64,000 nt of DNA from Hyphomicrobiales bacterium (lineage in GTDB: Bacteria; Pseudomonadota; Alphaproteobacteria; Rhizobiales; Beijerinckiaceae). The notes beneath the pieces are model-generated. The model saw only the letters and a program-made list of their open reading frames with translations, ran no database searches and was not told where the DNA came from. Below, in pieces: positions 8,423 through 18,168 of the stretch (positions are counted from its first letter, which is position 1; every line of letters starts with the position of its first letter). Made by a program: the position numbers and the translations under genes. The stretch is taken from the NCBI GenBank assembly GCA_027483945.1, contig JAIXTM010000018.1, positions 372,001 to 436,000 of the forward strand, given 5' to 3'.

Positions 8423-9270
8423 CAGGCCCTCCCCTCGCCCTGGGCATAGGCCTTCTGGACCTCGACCTTCAGCGTCGCCCAGATCTCCCGCTGGATCTCG
8501 TGGAAAACCTTGTCGAGGCGGATGTCGGCGATGTCGCGCGGACGGGCGAGCGGCACACGGTAATCGCCGACGATGCGCGCGGCGGGACCGGCCGACATGA
8601 CCACGACCCGGTCCGACAGGGCGATGGCCTCTTCCAGGTCGTGGGTCACGAACATCACGGCTTTCCGGTCGGCGGCCCAGAGATCGAGCAGGAGATTGCC
8701 CATGATCTGCCGGGTCTGAGCGTCCAGCGGACCGAACGGTTCGTCCATCAGCAGGATTTCCGGGTTCCGGATCAGCATCTGCGCCAAAGCCACGCGCTTG
8801 CGCTGGCCGCCGGACAGCATGTGGGGATAGCGGTCGGCGAAGGCGGAGAGGCCGACCTTCGCGAGCCAGGCCCGCGCCCGCTCCTGCGCCTCGCCGGACG
8901 GGACGCCCTGCGGCTCGAGGGCCACCGCCACGTTCTGCAGCGCCGTCTTCCACGGCATCAGGGCATCCTGCTGGAACAGGTAGCCGGCGCGCCGGTTCAG
9001 GCCGGCGAGCGGCCCGCCATAGATGCTGACGCGGCCCTCGGCGGGCTTGAGCAGCCCCGCGGCGGCGTTCAGCAGTGTCGACTTTCCGCACCCCGTGGGC
9101 CCCACGATGGCGACGAACTCGCCGTCGCTGACGGACAGGTCGATCTGCTCCACCGCCCGGTAGACCCCGCCTCCGCCAAGGGCGAAGGCGATGGCAAGCC
9201 CCTCGAGCCCGACGGCCTGACGGGCGGGCGCAACGGAATCGACGCCGATCGCGGACAAGGCTGCCGCCAC
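8422..9270 (-). CDS. ABC transporter ATPase, NitT/TauT type
   Basis: ATP-hydrolysing subunit of the importer. It shows Walker A GPTGCGKSTL, a Q-loop in YLFQQDALMPW, signature LSGGQRKRV, Walker B EILLMDEPFGPLD, and the H-loop VTHDLEEA. I place the start at the GTG at 9268-9270 because AGGGAGG lies 8 bases upstream; this gives 282 residues. An in-frame TTG-type extension to 9375 would add 35 residues with no family resemblance. It is the first gene of the three-gene importer unit, divergent from the DedA gene. Confidence 0.9.
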   Translation of the reverse strand: MAAALSAIGVDSVAPARQAVGLEGLAIAFALGGGGVYRAVEQIDLSVSDGEFVAIVGPTGCGKSTLLNAAAGLLKPAEGRVSIYGGPLAGLNRRAGYLFQQDALMPWKTALQNVAVALEPQGVPSGEAQERARAWLAKVGLSAFADRYPHMLSGGQRKRVALAQMLIRNPEILLMDEPFGPLDAQTRQIMGNLLLDLWAADRKAVMFVTHDLEEAIALSDRVVVMSAGPAARIVGDYRVPLARPRDIADIRLDKVFHEIQREIWATLKVEVQKAYAQGEGRA

Positions 9271-9407
9271 TGTGCCATCCTCCCTGACGCGGGCGATTTG
9301 TTCGCCTCTGGGAGGGAAGGTAAGGTCCCTTGACGTTTTATGGCAAGCAAGGCCCGCCCGGTATCGGATAGGCAATCCGCATAGGCCTATGTCCCACAGG
9401 AGACCCC

Positions 9408-9938
9408 ATGGAATTTCAGGAACTGGCCAGGACCGTGGTGGAATTCACCCGCCAGAACGCGGCCTGGGCCCCCTTTATCGTCGGGCTCCTGACATTCCTG
9501 GAATCGCTGGCGGTCATCTCCTTCTTCGTGCCGGCCTGGGGCATGCTCATCGCCATCGGCGTCCTGCTCGGATCGACCGACATGACCTTCTGGCCGGTCT
9601 GGCTGGGCGGCGTGGTCGGCGCGGTGCTCGGCGACTGGCTGTCCTATTTCGTCGGCCAGAAGCTGGAGGACCGCGCGCACCACACCTGGCCGCTCTCGAA
9701 ATATCCCAGCGAGGTCGCGCGCGCCGAAGCGTTCCTGACCCGTTGGGGTCCGTGGGCGGTTTTCTTCGGCCGGTTCCTGGGGCCGCTGCGCGCCTTCGTG
9801 CCCCTGGCCGCGGGCATCTTCCGGGTGCCGCCCTTCCTGTTCCAGATGGCGAACGTTTCCTCCGCCATGGTCTGGGCTTTCGTGCTGCTCGCGCCGGGCA
9901 GCATGGCAGGCCAGTTCGTCACGCGGTGGCTGAACTGA
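9408..9938 (+). CDS. DedA family membrane protein
   Basis: A 176-residue inner-membrane protein of the DedA/SNARE-associated family. It has hydrophobic segments near residues 18-55 and 60-78, the conserved GDWLSYFVGQ, the GRFLGPLRAFVPLAAGIF motif (the FxGRFxxxxR-type signature of DedA), and two C-terminal helices. DedA proteins are linked to undecaprenyl-phosphate or phospholipid flipping and to membrane-potential homeostasis. The start follows an AGGAG. It is a single-gene unit ended by the following hairpin. Confidence 0.9.
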   Translation: MEFQELARTVVEFTRQNAAWAPFIVGLLTFLESLAVISFFVPAWGMLIAIGVLLGSTDMTFWPVWLGGVVGAVLGDWLSYFVGQKLEDRAHHTWPLSKYPSEVARAEAFLTRWGPWAVFFGRFLGPLRAFVPLAAGIFRVPPFLFQMANVSSAMVWAFVLLAPGSMAGQFVTRWLN

Positions 9939-9950
9939 GGGCGTGAACAA

Positions 9951-9986
9951 GAAAGGCCCGGCGCGATGCCGGGCCCTCCATTTTCG
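9951..9986. terminator. Intrinsic terminator between dedA and ilvC (convergent)
   Basis: Stem GGCCCGGC / GCCGGGCC with a GCGAT loop at 9955-9975. On the minus strand the stem is followed by TTTCTTGTT, a good U-tract for ilvC. On the plus strand the run is weaker (CTCCATTTT). Confidence 0.8.
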
Positions 9987-10002
9987 CCTGATCGCCCTGC
10001 GA

Positions 10003-11678
<1,676 letters not shown>

Positions 11679-11714
11679 CTGTTCGGGCTGGCTCTTCACC
11701 GGGATCGCTACCGT

Positions 11715-11760
11715 ACCGTACGTTACGGTTCTCGATAGCGGAGAGCCTGTCTGCATGCAA
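11715..11760 (-). promoter_or_regulatory. Predicted promoter and palindromic operator for tetR-ilvC
   Basis: On the minus strand, TTGCAT (11755-11760) and TATCGA (11732-11737) are 17 bases apart and form a plausible sigma-70-type promoter. Immediately downstream lies the perfect palindrome ACCGTA-CGT-TACGGT (11715-11729), with a further overlapping ACCGTA copy at 11710-11715. A 6-3-6 palindrome at the transcription start of a tetR gene is the usual place for an autorepression operator. Confidence 0.6.
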
Positions 11761-11783
11761 GGCGTCTAAAGGCCGTCGGAGGC

Positions 11784-13454
11784 TTAAGCGGAGGCCCTTT
11801 CAACGGGGATCGTCAGCCGGCCTCGATAATGCACGAGCCTCCCGACGATAGGCAGGCTGATGGACACATCGAACTGATGGGAGCCGTCGGCACCCGCGCT
11901 TTCCCGCGCTGCCACCCCTGGCAGAAGCCATGCCGGCAGCGGAATGAGCCCGCAGCGCCCTCCGACGAGGCGAAGGCTCAGGCCGCCTTCATCGGGAACG
12001 ACCTGCTGCCTGAATGCGAATGGACCGAATGTCTCCTCGATCCGATCGCCGCCGACCCATGCGAGACGCGAGCGCATGGTCCGATCGGGGTAGATGCGGG
12101 TCCAGATCTCGTCCGCGCCCTCCCGCTCGAGCGCGACGCGAAGGGGGGCGGCGCGGGCAGAGCCGGGAAAGCCGAATGCCCAGGCAATGAGCCGGCCGAT
12201 GGCATTCTGCGCGCCGTCGATGTCGGCCTCACCGTCCAGGACGAGCACGGGCGACGGCGCGTGGACGGCACGGGTCGCCGCGGGCAGATCGCTCCATCCT
12301 GCACCGCAGGCATGCGCAAACGGGCCTGCCGGGTCGAATCCCTCATGGACCGTAGCGGTCGAAAGTCCCCGCTCGGCGATGAAGGGCTGAAGCTCGGAGA
12401 GGCTCAGCATGCCGACGCAGGCCCGGGCGCCGGGAGCCGGGGGGCCCTCGCGCAACCAGCGGTCGATGAGAGCGAGCGCCGGCAGTGTCGGCACATACGG
12501 CCCGAGGCCGTGTCGTGCCGTCAGCGACCAGGCTGCTCGGGCCGGCCGGCCTTCGGCATCGATCCCGACGGCTTCGGCGACCATGCCGCCGGCGGCGGAG
12601 CCAAAGGGCAGCAACAGCCGCGCCGCCGCATGGGCCGGGCGTGCGAACGGGGAGAGCGAGCGCAGGAGGCCGCAACGGACGAGCCATGACGCCGCAGCGA
12701 GCCCGTAATGCAGGATGCCAAGTTCAAGCCCTGCACGGAACGAGGCGGCCGAACTGGGCCTGTAGCGCGCCACGAGCAGGTCGAGGTCGGGCGTATCGCA
12801 CAACGCGGCCGGCCTTCGCCCAAGATCCGGAAACAAAAGACGCTTCGTGCCGCCCCAGCCCCGGCCGGTCGACCAACCGCCGCCCTCGAAGACCTGCAGC
12901 GGCCGGCCGGCATAGGACAGGATCGAGGCGACGACGGCCGGGCCGCGGGGCGTGCGGTTGCCTGGCGAGATCGCGACGTCGACGCGGTCGATGCGCCGCC
13001 AGCCAGCCGTAACGGCGTCGAGGACCGCGTGCGACAGCGCCGGCGTCGTGCTCGCGCCGGCGATTACCGCGATGCCGGCGTCGCGAGCCGCCGCGTCCAC
13101 GGCGCCGATGCCGGCGACGTAAGCCCGCGAATCCGCCAGATCGATCACATGGCAGCCTGCCGACGCGGCGGCGAGGATGACACCGTAATCGTTGCCCGCG
13201 AAGGGCCCCGCCGCGTCGATCACGACCGTGACGCCCAGCTGCCGAAGCATATCCGGGTCGAGCGCCGCGCGCTCGACCACCAGAACGGAAAGGACGGCGC
13301 GGGCACGGGTGCTGAGGCGGGCGCGCAGCAGCTCCAGCGGTGCACGCTTTCGCGCCGCCAAGGTCAGTGTCAGGCCGGATAGGCCGGCAAGCCCTTCCGC
13401 AAGACGGCTGCCAAACACGCCGGAAGCGCCGAGCAGGAGGACGTGGACGCCCAT
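11784..13454 (-). CDS. Saccharopine dehydrogenase-like / DUF4166 fusion protein
   Basis: A 556-residue protein with two parts. Residues 1-about 350 resemble the saccharopine dehydrogenase NADP-binding superfamily: a Rossmann start VLLLGASGVFGSRLAEGL, then VVIDAAGPF. The C-terminal about 180 residues carry the DUF4166 pattern: GDRIEETFGPFAF, then CGLIPLPAWLLPGV, then FDVSISLPIVGRLVHYRGRL. The fusion suggests a membrane- or lipid-associated oxidoreductase, but no activity is established. It starts 1 base after the stop of the FAD monooxygenase gene, so the two proteins are likely partners. Confidence 0.82.
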   Translation of the reverse strand: MGVHVLLLGASGVFGSRLAEGLAGLSGLTLTLAARKRAPLELLRARLSTRARAVLSVLVVERAALDPDMLRQLGVTVVIDAAGPFAGNDYGVILAAASAGCHVIDLADSRAYVAGIGAVDAAARDAGIAVIAGASTTPALSHAVLDAVTAGWRRIDRVDVAISPGNRTPRGPAVVASILSYAGRPLQVFEGGGWSTGRGWGGTKRLLFPDLGRRPAALCDTPDLDLLVARYRPSSAASFRAGLELGILHYGLAAASWLVRCGLLRSLSPFARPAHAAARLLLPFGSAAGGMVAEAVGIDAEGRPARAAWSLTARHGLGPYVPTLPALALIDRWLREGPPAPGARACVGMLSLSELQPFIAERGLSTATVHEGFDPAGPFAHACGAGWSDLPAATRAVHAPSPVLVLDGEADIDGAQNAIGRLIAWAFGFPGSARAAPLRVALEREGADEIWTRIYPDRTMRSRLAWVGGDRIEETFGPFAFRQQVVPDEGGLSLRLVGGRCGLIPLPAWLLPGVAARESAGADGSHQFDVSISLPIVGRLVHYRGRLTIPVERASA

Positions 13455-13455
13455 G

Positions 13456-14718
13456 TCACGCCACCGCGCCGGACATCGCGTCGGCTTCGGCAGCGACGTG
13501 GGTCGCCCGATAGGGCTCAAGGCCCAGAGACCGAAGAGGTTGCCCGACGAGCCCGGCGACGAGGAATGCCAGCAGTCGACCGGCGAGCGGAAGCCGCGTC
13601 AGCGCCGGGATGGCGATATCGCGCAGGATCGGCAGGCTTCGACTGTCGGACTGGTAGAAGGGCGTGAAGATCACGCTCATCGCCTGATACAGTTTCACGT
13701 GCCGGCGTCGCAGGCGATGATAGGACACCAGGCGTTCCTGCAGATCGCCGGGGCACGCGAGTGCGACGGCAAGCGCCGCAGCGTCCAGAAGTCCCATATT
13801 GGCGCCCTGCCCGAGTTGCGGACTGGTGGCATGGGCCGCGTCTCCGATCACCACGAGGCGCTCGACGTACGGACGGGCGACCGTGTGGTGACGGTAGCTG
13901 GCGAGGATCAGCTGGCCGGGCTCCTCGATCTGGTCGAGAAACGGCGCCGTCTCGGGCCAGGCCGCATGGACTTCGTCCTTCCAGGCATCGAGCCCACGCA
14001 GCCGCCATGCGGCATGATCCTCCGTCTTCAGGCTCCAGAAGAACGCCGCGCGGTCATCGCCGCCCGGTTCGCGCCGGCCAATGGGCAGAACGCCGATCAT
14101 GGTTCGCGCGGCGCGGTACCGCTGGGCCAGCGTGTGACGGTCGAAATCCGCCTGGTCCGGCCAAGCCAGGTCCGCCCAGACCGCGCCGTAGGCGAGATCG
14201 CGCGGCCTCGACGATGCAGGGCATTGCCGCGCCAGCATTGAACGGCCGCCGGTGGCGTCGACGACGAGATCGAACGGGCCGATCCGGCGCCCGTCGCCGG
14301 CCGTGAGGACCGGACGGCCACCATGGGCGCGGTCGAGGTCAACGATATCGAAGCCGGTCACCAATTCGATCGGCTCGCGCTGAACCGCATCGTACAGAAC
14401 GCGGAACAAGGCGGCGCGGTGCACAGCCAGCCCGAAAAATCCGGCACCCATCGCCGCGTAGCCGACATCGAGCACCCGCGTGCCGGAGGGAACGCAATGT
14501 CCCACCATCCGCTCGATCCGCCGGCCCATCGATAGAATGTCGTGGTCAAGGCCGAGGCGTGCGAGCACGGCAAGGCCGGTGGGCTGCAGCATCAGGCCCG
14601 AGCCAAGGGGCGCGGGCGTCGCGAAACGCTCCACCAACGTCACCCGGTGGCCGGCGCGGGCCATGAAAATCGCCGCCGCGAGGCCTGAAGGGCCACATCC
14701 TGCGATCGCAATCTGCAT
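13456..14718 (-). CDS. FAD-dependent monooxygenase/oxidoreductase
   Basis: A 420-residue flavoprotein of the PHBH/UbiH-like FAD_binding_3 family. It has an N-terminal GxGxxG dinucleotide fold (IAGCGPSGLAAAIFMARAG), a mid DG-like region, and the FAD-ribityl GD motif in VVIGDAAHATSPQLGQGANMG. The C-terminal 60 residues form a hydrophobic, probably membrane-touching segment. The ATG at 14718 sits exactly at the Rossmann strand; an in-frame start 30 bases upstream is less likely. It is the first gene of a two-gene unit with the DUF4166 fusion. The substrate is unknown; a lipid, quinone or aromatic compound is plausible. Confidence 0.85.
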   Translation of the reverse strand: MQIAIAGCGPSGLAAAIFMARAGHRVTLVERFATPAPLGSGLMLQPTGLAVLARLGLDHDILSMGRRIERMVGHCVPSGTRVLDVGYAAMGAGFFGLAVHRAALFRVLYDAVQREPIELVTGFDIVDLDRAHGGRPVLTAGDGRRIGPFDLVVDATGGRSMLARQCPASSRPRDLAYGAVWADLAWPDQADFDRHTLAQRYRAARTMIGVLPIGRREPGGDDRAAFFWSLKTEDHAAWRLRGLDAWKDEVHAAWPETAPFLDQIEEPGQLILASYRHHTVARPYVERLVVIGDAAHATSPQLGQGANMGLLDAAALAVALACPGDLQERLVSYHRLRRRHVKLYQAMSVIFTPFYQSDSRSLPILRDIAIPALTRLPLAGRLLAFLVAGLVGQPLRSLGLEPYRATHVAAEADAMSGAVA

Positions 14719-14904
14719 GCCGCCCCGCCCCCCGGTGTCCGGAATCACGCCGCACGATGATCAAGTATAGGCCGGGGCGCCACGCGACGCTTGGACGCCG
14801 CGGCAATGCGCAACCTGCGCTCATGCAAGCCCGGTCTTTCGGCCAGGCGGTTGTGGCGGGCGGTCCCGGGGGCGACAGTCGGGGTCCTTAGGCAGGAGAT
14901 GTTC

Positions 14905-15450
14905 ATGACCCGTTTCGACCCCGCCGAGATCGTCCGCTTCTGGCAGGAGGCCGGCCCGGACCGCTGGTTCAAGAAGGATGCGGCGCTCGACGCAGCGATC
15001 ACCAGCCGGTTCGCCGTAGCCCATGAGGCTGCGGCCCGAGGCGAACTCTCTCACTGGGAAGACGACCCGGAAGGCGTCTATGCCCTCCTGCTCCTCTTGG
15101 ACCAGTTCCCGCGCAACATGTTCCGGGATTCGCCGCGTGCCTACGCGACCGACGGCGCGGCCGTCGCCCTGGCCGAGCGGGCGATCGCGAAGGGTTTCGA
15201 CCGGACCTACGACAACCCGGAGCGGCGGTTCTTCTACCTGCCCTTCATGCATGCGGAGGACCTAGCGCTGCAGGAGCGCTGCGTCGACCTCACGCGCGCC
15301 TCCGGCGACGACGAATCGTTCAAGTACGCGGTCATCCACCGCGACATCATCCGCGATTTCGGGCGCTTTCCCCACCGCAACGCCGTGCTGGGACGGGAGA
15401 CGACGGAGGCGGAACGGGCGTTCCTGGAGGCCGGCGGCTTCGCGGGCTGA
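14905..15450 (+). CDS. DUF924 family protein
   Basis: A 181-residue protein of the DUF924 (TPR-like all-helical) family. Recognisable family features are EIVRFWQEAGPDRWFKKDAALD at the start, LLLDQFPRNMFR near residue 65, RRFFYLPFMHAED near 115, and HRDIIRDFGRFPHRNAVLGR near the C-terminus. The function is unknown. The ATG at 14905 has AGGAG 6 bases upstream; the ATG at 14899 is too close to it. It is convergent with the LysE gene, 6 bases between stops. Confidence 0.9.
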   Translation: MTRFDPAEIVRFWQEAGPDRWFKKDAALDAAITSRFAVAHEAAARGELSHWEDDPEGVYALLLLLDQFPRNMFRDSPRAYATDGAAVALAERAIAKGFDRTYDNPERRFFYLPFMHAEDLALQERCVDLTRASGDDESFKYAVIHRDIIRDFGRFPHRNAVLGRETTEAERAFLEAGGFAG

Positions 15451-15456
15451 GGCCGC

Positions 15457-16056
15457 TCACATCACCATCGGCACGATGGACGCCACGAGCAGCACGGCCA
15501 TGGCGATGTTGAAGACGCGCACCCGCGCCGGATCGCGCAGCCATTCGCGCAGGAGGTGGCCGAACCCGGCCCAGGTGCCGACCGAAGGCACGTTGACGAA
15601 GCCGAACACGAGCGCGACCGCGATGACGTCGGCGACGGCGTGGGCGGGGCGCACATAGATCGCCATGGCGCTCAGCGCCATGACCCAGGCCTTCGGATTG
15701 ACCCACTGGAACAGGGCCGCCTCCAGGAAGGTCATGGGCCGGGCGGCCGCGTTGGTGGTGGCGTCGACCTCGCCGGCATGGGCGATCTTCCAGGCGAGCC
15801 AGAGCATGTAGGCGGCGCCCGCCACCTTCAGCACCGTCTGCAGGACCGGAAACGCCGCGAAGGCCGAGCCGAGGCCGGCGCCGACCGCGAGCAGGAGCGC
15901 GATGAAGCCGGCGCCGATGCCCAGCATGTGCGGCACCGTCCGGATGAAGCCGAAATTCACGCCGGAGGCCGTCAGCATGATGTTGTTCGGGCCGGGCGTG
16001 ATCGAGGTCACGAAGGCGAACGACACCAGTGCGAGCAGGGTCTCCAGCGGCAGCAT
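15457..16056 (-). CDS. LysE/RhtB family amino-acid exporter
   Basis: A 199-residue inner-membrane protein with the LysE/RhtB hallmark ITPGPNNIMLTASGVNFG in the first helix, six membrane segments, and the conserved KVAGAAYMLWLAWKIA and QWVNPKAWVMAL. Such proteins export amino acids or homoserine-like compounds by proton exchange. It starts 7 bases after ilvN, so it lies in the same transcript as acetolactate synthase. Export of a branched-chain amino acid or precursor is a reasonable guess but is not shown. Confidence 0.9.
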   Translation of the reverse strand: MLPLETLLALVSFAFVTSITPGPNNIMLTASGVNFGFIRTVPHMLGIGAGFIALLLAVGAGLGSAFAAFPVLQTVLKVAGAAYMLWLAWKIAHAGEVDATTNAAARPMTFLEAALFQWVNPKAWVMALSAMAIYVRPAHAVADVIAVALVFGFVNVPSVGTWAGFGHLLREWLRDPARVRVFNIAMAVLLVASIVPMVM

Positions 16057-16063
16057 CGGCGGC

Positions 16064-16600
16064 TCACATCGCCTCGGGTCCGCGCGCCATGGCGGCGATG
16101 CCCGTGCGCGAGACCTCGACGAGCCCGACCGAAGTCATGACCTTGATGAAGCGTTCGACCTCCTCGGTGGAGCCGGTCAGTTCGTAGACGAAGGAGGTGA
16201 GCGTCGCATCGAGGGTGCGGGCGCCGAAGGCGGCGGCGAGGCGCATGGCCTCGACGCGGGCGTCGCCCTTGCCCACGACCTTGATGAGGACGAGCTCACG
16301 CTCCACCGCGTCGCCCTGCGCCGTCAGGTCCACCACGCGGTGGACCACGACGAGGCGCCCGAGCTGCGCCTTGATCTGCTCGATGACGTGGGCCGTCCCG
16401 GTCGTGACGATGGTGAGGCGCGAGAGATGCGCCTCATGCTCGGTCTCGGAAACGGTCAGGCTCTCGATGTTGTAGCCGCGCCCCGAGAACATGCCCGCGA
16501 TCCGGGCGAGGACGCCCGGCTCGTTGTCGACGATGACGGCCAGCGTGTGCCGGGCGGGGGTCTGGTGCTCGACCTGGACCGGGTAGTGCGAAATGTTCAT
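16064..16600 (-). CDS. ilvN: Acetolactate synthase small (regulatory) subunit
   Basis: A 178-residue ACT-domain protein of the IlvN/IlvH type that activates the catalytic IlvB subunit and confers valine feedback. The N-terminal ACT domain is clear (HTLAVIVDNEPGVLARIAGMFSGRGYNIESL), and the C-terminal ALS_ss domain follows (ELVLIKV, then FVYELTGSTEEVERFI). Its ATG overlaps the stop of the GST gene (ATGA), so its synthesis is coupled to GST translation rather than directly to ilvB, which is two genes upstream. Confidence 0.95.
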   Translation of the reverse strand: MNISHYPVQVEHQTPARHTLAVIVDNEPGVLARIAGMFSGRGYNIESLTVSETEHEAHLSRLTIVTTGTAHVIEQIKAQLGRLVVVHRVVDLTAQGDAVERELVLIKVVGKGDARVEAMRLAAAFGARTLDATLTSFVYELTGSTEEVERFIKVMTSVGLVEVSRTGIAAMARGPEAM

Positions 16601-17313
16601 GGGCGTGGCCTGTTGCGGGTCAGATGGGGTCGGAAATCCTCGAGGACGGGCTCGTCCACCTCGTCCTCCGGCACGATCCAGGGCTCGGCGAGCGCGGCCT
16701 CGCGCCATTCGCGGAAGGCGGGCGTCGCCTGGACGGCCTCGATATAGGCGGCCGAGACCGGATCGGCCGGCAGCGAATAGGTGGTGAAGCGCGTCGTCAC
16801 CGGCGCATACATCGCGTCGGCGGCGGAGAATTCCCCGAACAGGAAGGGCCCGCCCGCGCCGAAGCGCTCGCGCGCCTCGCGCCAGATCGTGGTGACGCGG
16901 GCGACGTCGGCCGCGACCTTCTCGCCCCGGTCGCGCGGGCCGTGGCGCCAGCCGAGATTCATCACGCAGGCGCCGCGCAGGGCCGCGAAGCCCGCATGCA
17001 TCTCGGACGCGATGGAGCGCGCCATCGCGCGGGCGGCGCGCTCGCGCGGCCAGATGGCGAGGTCGGGATAGATGTCGGCGACGTAATCCATGATCGCCAG
17101 CGATTCCCAGACCTGGATGTCTCCGTCCACCAAAGCCGGCACCTTGCCGGCAGGCGTGTGGACCATGACCTGCCGCTTCCAGTCCGGATCGTCGAAGGTC
17201 GGGCCGAACGGGATCAGCACCTCCTCGAAGGGGATGTCGAAGGCCTTCAGCAGGATCCATGGCCGCAGGGACCAGGACGAATGGCACTTGTTGGCGATGA
17301 CGAGCTTCAGCAT
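16597..17313 (-). CDS. Glutathione S-transferase family protein
   Basis: A 238-residue cytosolic GST. The N-terminal thioredoxin-like domain begins LVIANKCHSSWSLRPWILLKAF, with Ser in the glutathione-activating position, and VPALVDGDIQVWESLAIMDYV carries the cis-Pro and the GSH-binding ES pair. The C-terminal helical domain follows. The gene is wedged between the racemase and ilvN genes within the acetolactate synthase cluster. A housekeeping detoxification role is as likely as a link to amino-acid metabolism. Confidence 0.9.
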   Translation of the reverse strand: MLKLVIANKCHSSWSLRPWILLKAFDIPFEEVLIPFGPTFDDPDWKRQVMVHTPAGKVPALVDGDIQVWESLAIMDYVADIYPDLAIWPRERAARAMARSIASEMHAGFAALRGACVMNLGWRHGPRDRGEKVAADVARVTTIWREARERFGAGGPFLFGEFSAADAMYAPVTTRFTTYSLPADPVSAAYIEAVQATPAFREWREAALAEPWIVPEDEVDEPVLEDFRPHLTRNRPRP

Positions 17314-17421
17314 GGATCGGTCACTCCCGGTGGTCGGCGCGCGGGAGGTTGGCGGAGCGGTGCCTTGCCGTCCAATGCGTTGGCGTGAAGGGATTCATCA
17401 GCGCCGCTTCAGTCAGGCTTG

Positions 17422-18129
17422 TCATGCCGCGCGGCTCGCCAGGGCATCGACCATGTCGAGGGCGGCGTCGACGTGCAGGGCGGTCGTGTCGAAGACGGGA
17501 AGCGGCGTGTCGCCCTTCCCGATCAGCAGGCCGATCTCGGTGCAGCCGAGGATGACGCCGTCGGCGCCCTCGCCCTGCGCGGCGGCGATGATCGCCCGGT
17601 AGCGGTTCCGGGACGCGTCGCCGACGATGCCGCGGCACAGCTCTTCGTAGATGATCCGGTGCACGTCCTCGCGGGCCGCGGCATCGGGGACCAGCGTCTC
17701 CACCCCGTGGGCCGCGAGCCGGCCGCGGTAGAAGTCCTGCTCCATCGTGAACCGCGTGGCGAGCAGCAGCGGCTTGCGGCATCCGGCCTCGCGCACGGCG
17801 CGGGCGGTCACGTCGGCGATGTGGACGAAGGGGATGCGCGTCGCCGCGATCACCCGGTCGGCGACCTTGTGCATCGTGTTGGTGGCCAGCACGATGCAGG
17901 AGGCCCCGGCCCGCTCCAGGCGCCGCGCACTGTCGGCGAGGACATCGCCCGCCGCGTCCCAGTCGCCGGCGGCCTGCATCCGGGCGATCGGCGCGAAATC
18001 GACCGAATGCAGCAGCACCTCGGCCGAGCGCAGGCCGCCGTGGCGGGCACGGCAGCCCTCGTTCAGCAGCCGGTAATAGACCGCGGTCGATTCCCAGCTC
18101 ATCCCGCCGATCAGGCCGATCGTCGTCAT
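17422..18129 (-). CDS. Aspartate/glutamate racemase family protein
   Basis: A 235-residue two-domain racemase of the Asp/Glu/hydantoin family, YgeA-like. Both catalytic cysteine surroundings are recognisable, but the first Cys is replaced: it reads VLATNTMHKVAD, where related racemases have xxNTxH (Thr), as in YgeA. The second, GVILGCTEIGLLIG, keeps Cys. YgeA-type enzymes racemise several amino acids with this Thr/Cys pair. It lies 39 bases after ilvB in the same direction, so a D-amino acid or keto-acid related role is possible. The exact substrate is unknown. Confidence 0.85.
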   Translation of the reverse strand: MTTIGLIGGMSWESTAVYYRLLNEGCRARHGGLRSAEVLLHSVDFAPIARMQAAGDWDAAGDVLADSARRLERAGASCIVLATNTMHKVADRVIAATRIPFVHIADVTARAVREAGCRKPLLLATRFTMEQDFYRGRLAAHGVETLVPDAAAREDVHRIIYEELCRGIVGDASRNRYRAIIAAAQGEGADGVILGCTEIGLLIGKGDTPLPVFDTTALHVDAALDMVDALASRAA

Positions 18130-18168
18130 CGCGAAGCCCCCTCGCGGCCGCCCTGCCGAGCCGAAGGC

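Noticed and set aside
9300-9405. Divergent promoters between the ABC ATPase gene and dedA
   Set aside because: Several TTG-type hexamers occur, but none pairs with a convincing -10 at proper spacing.
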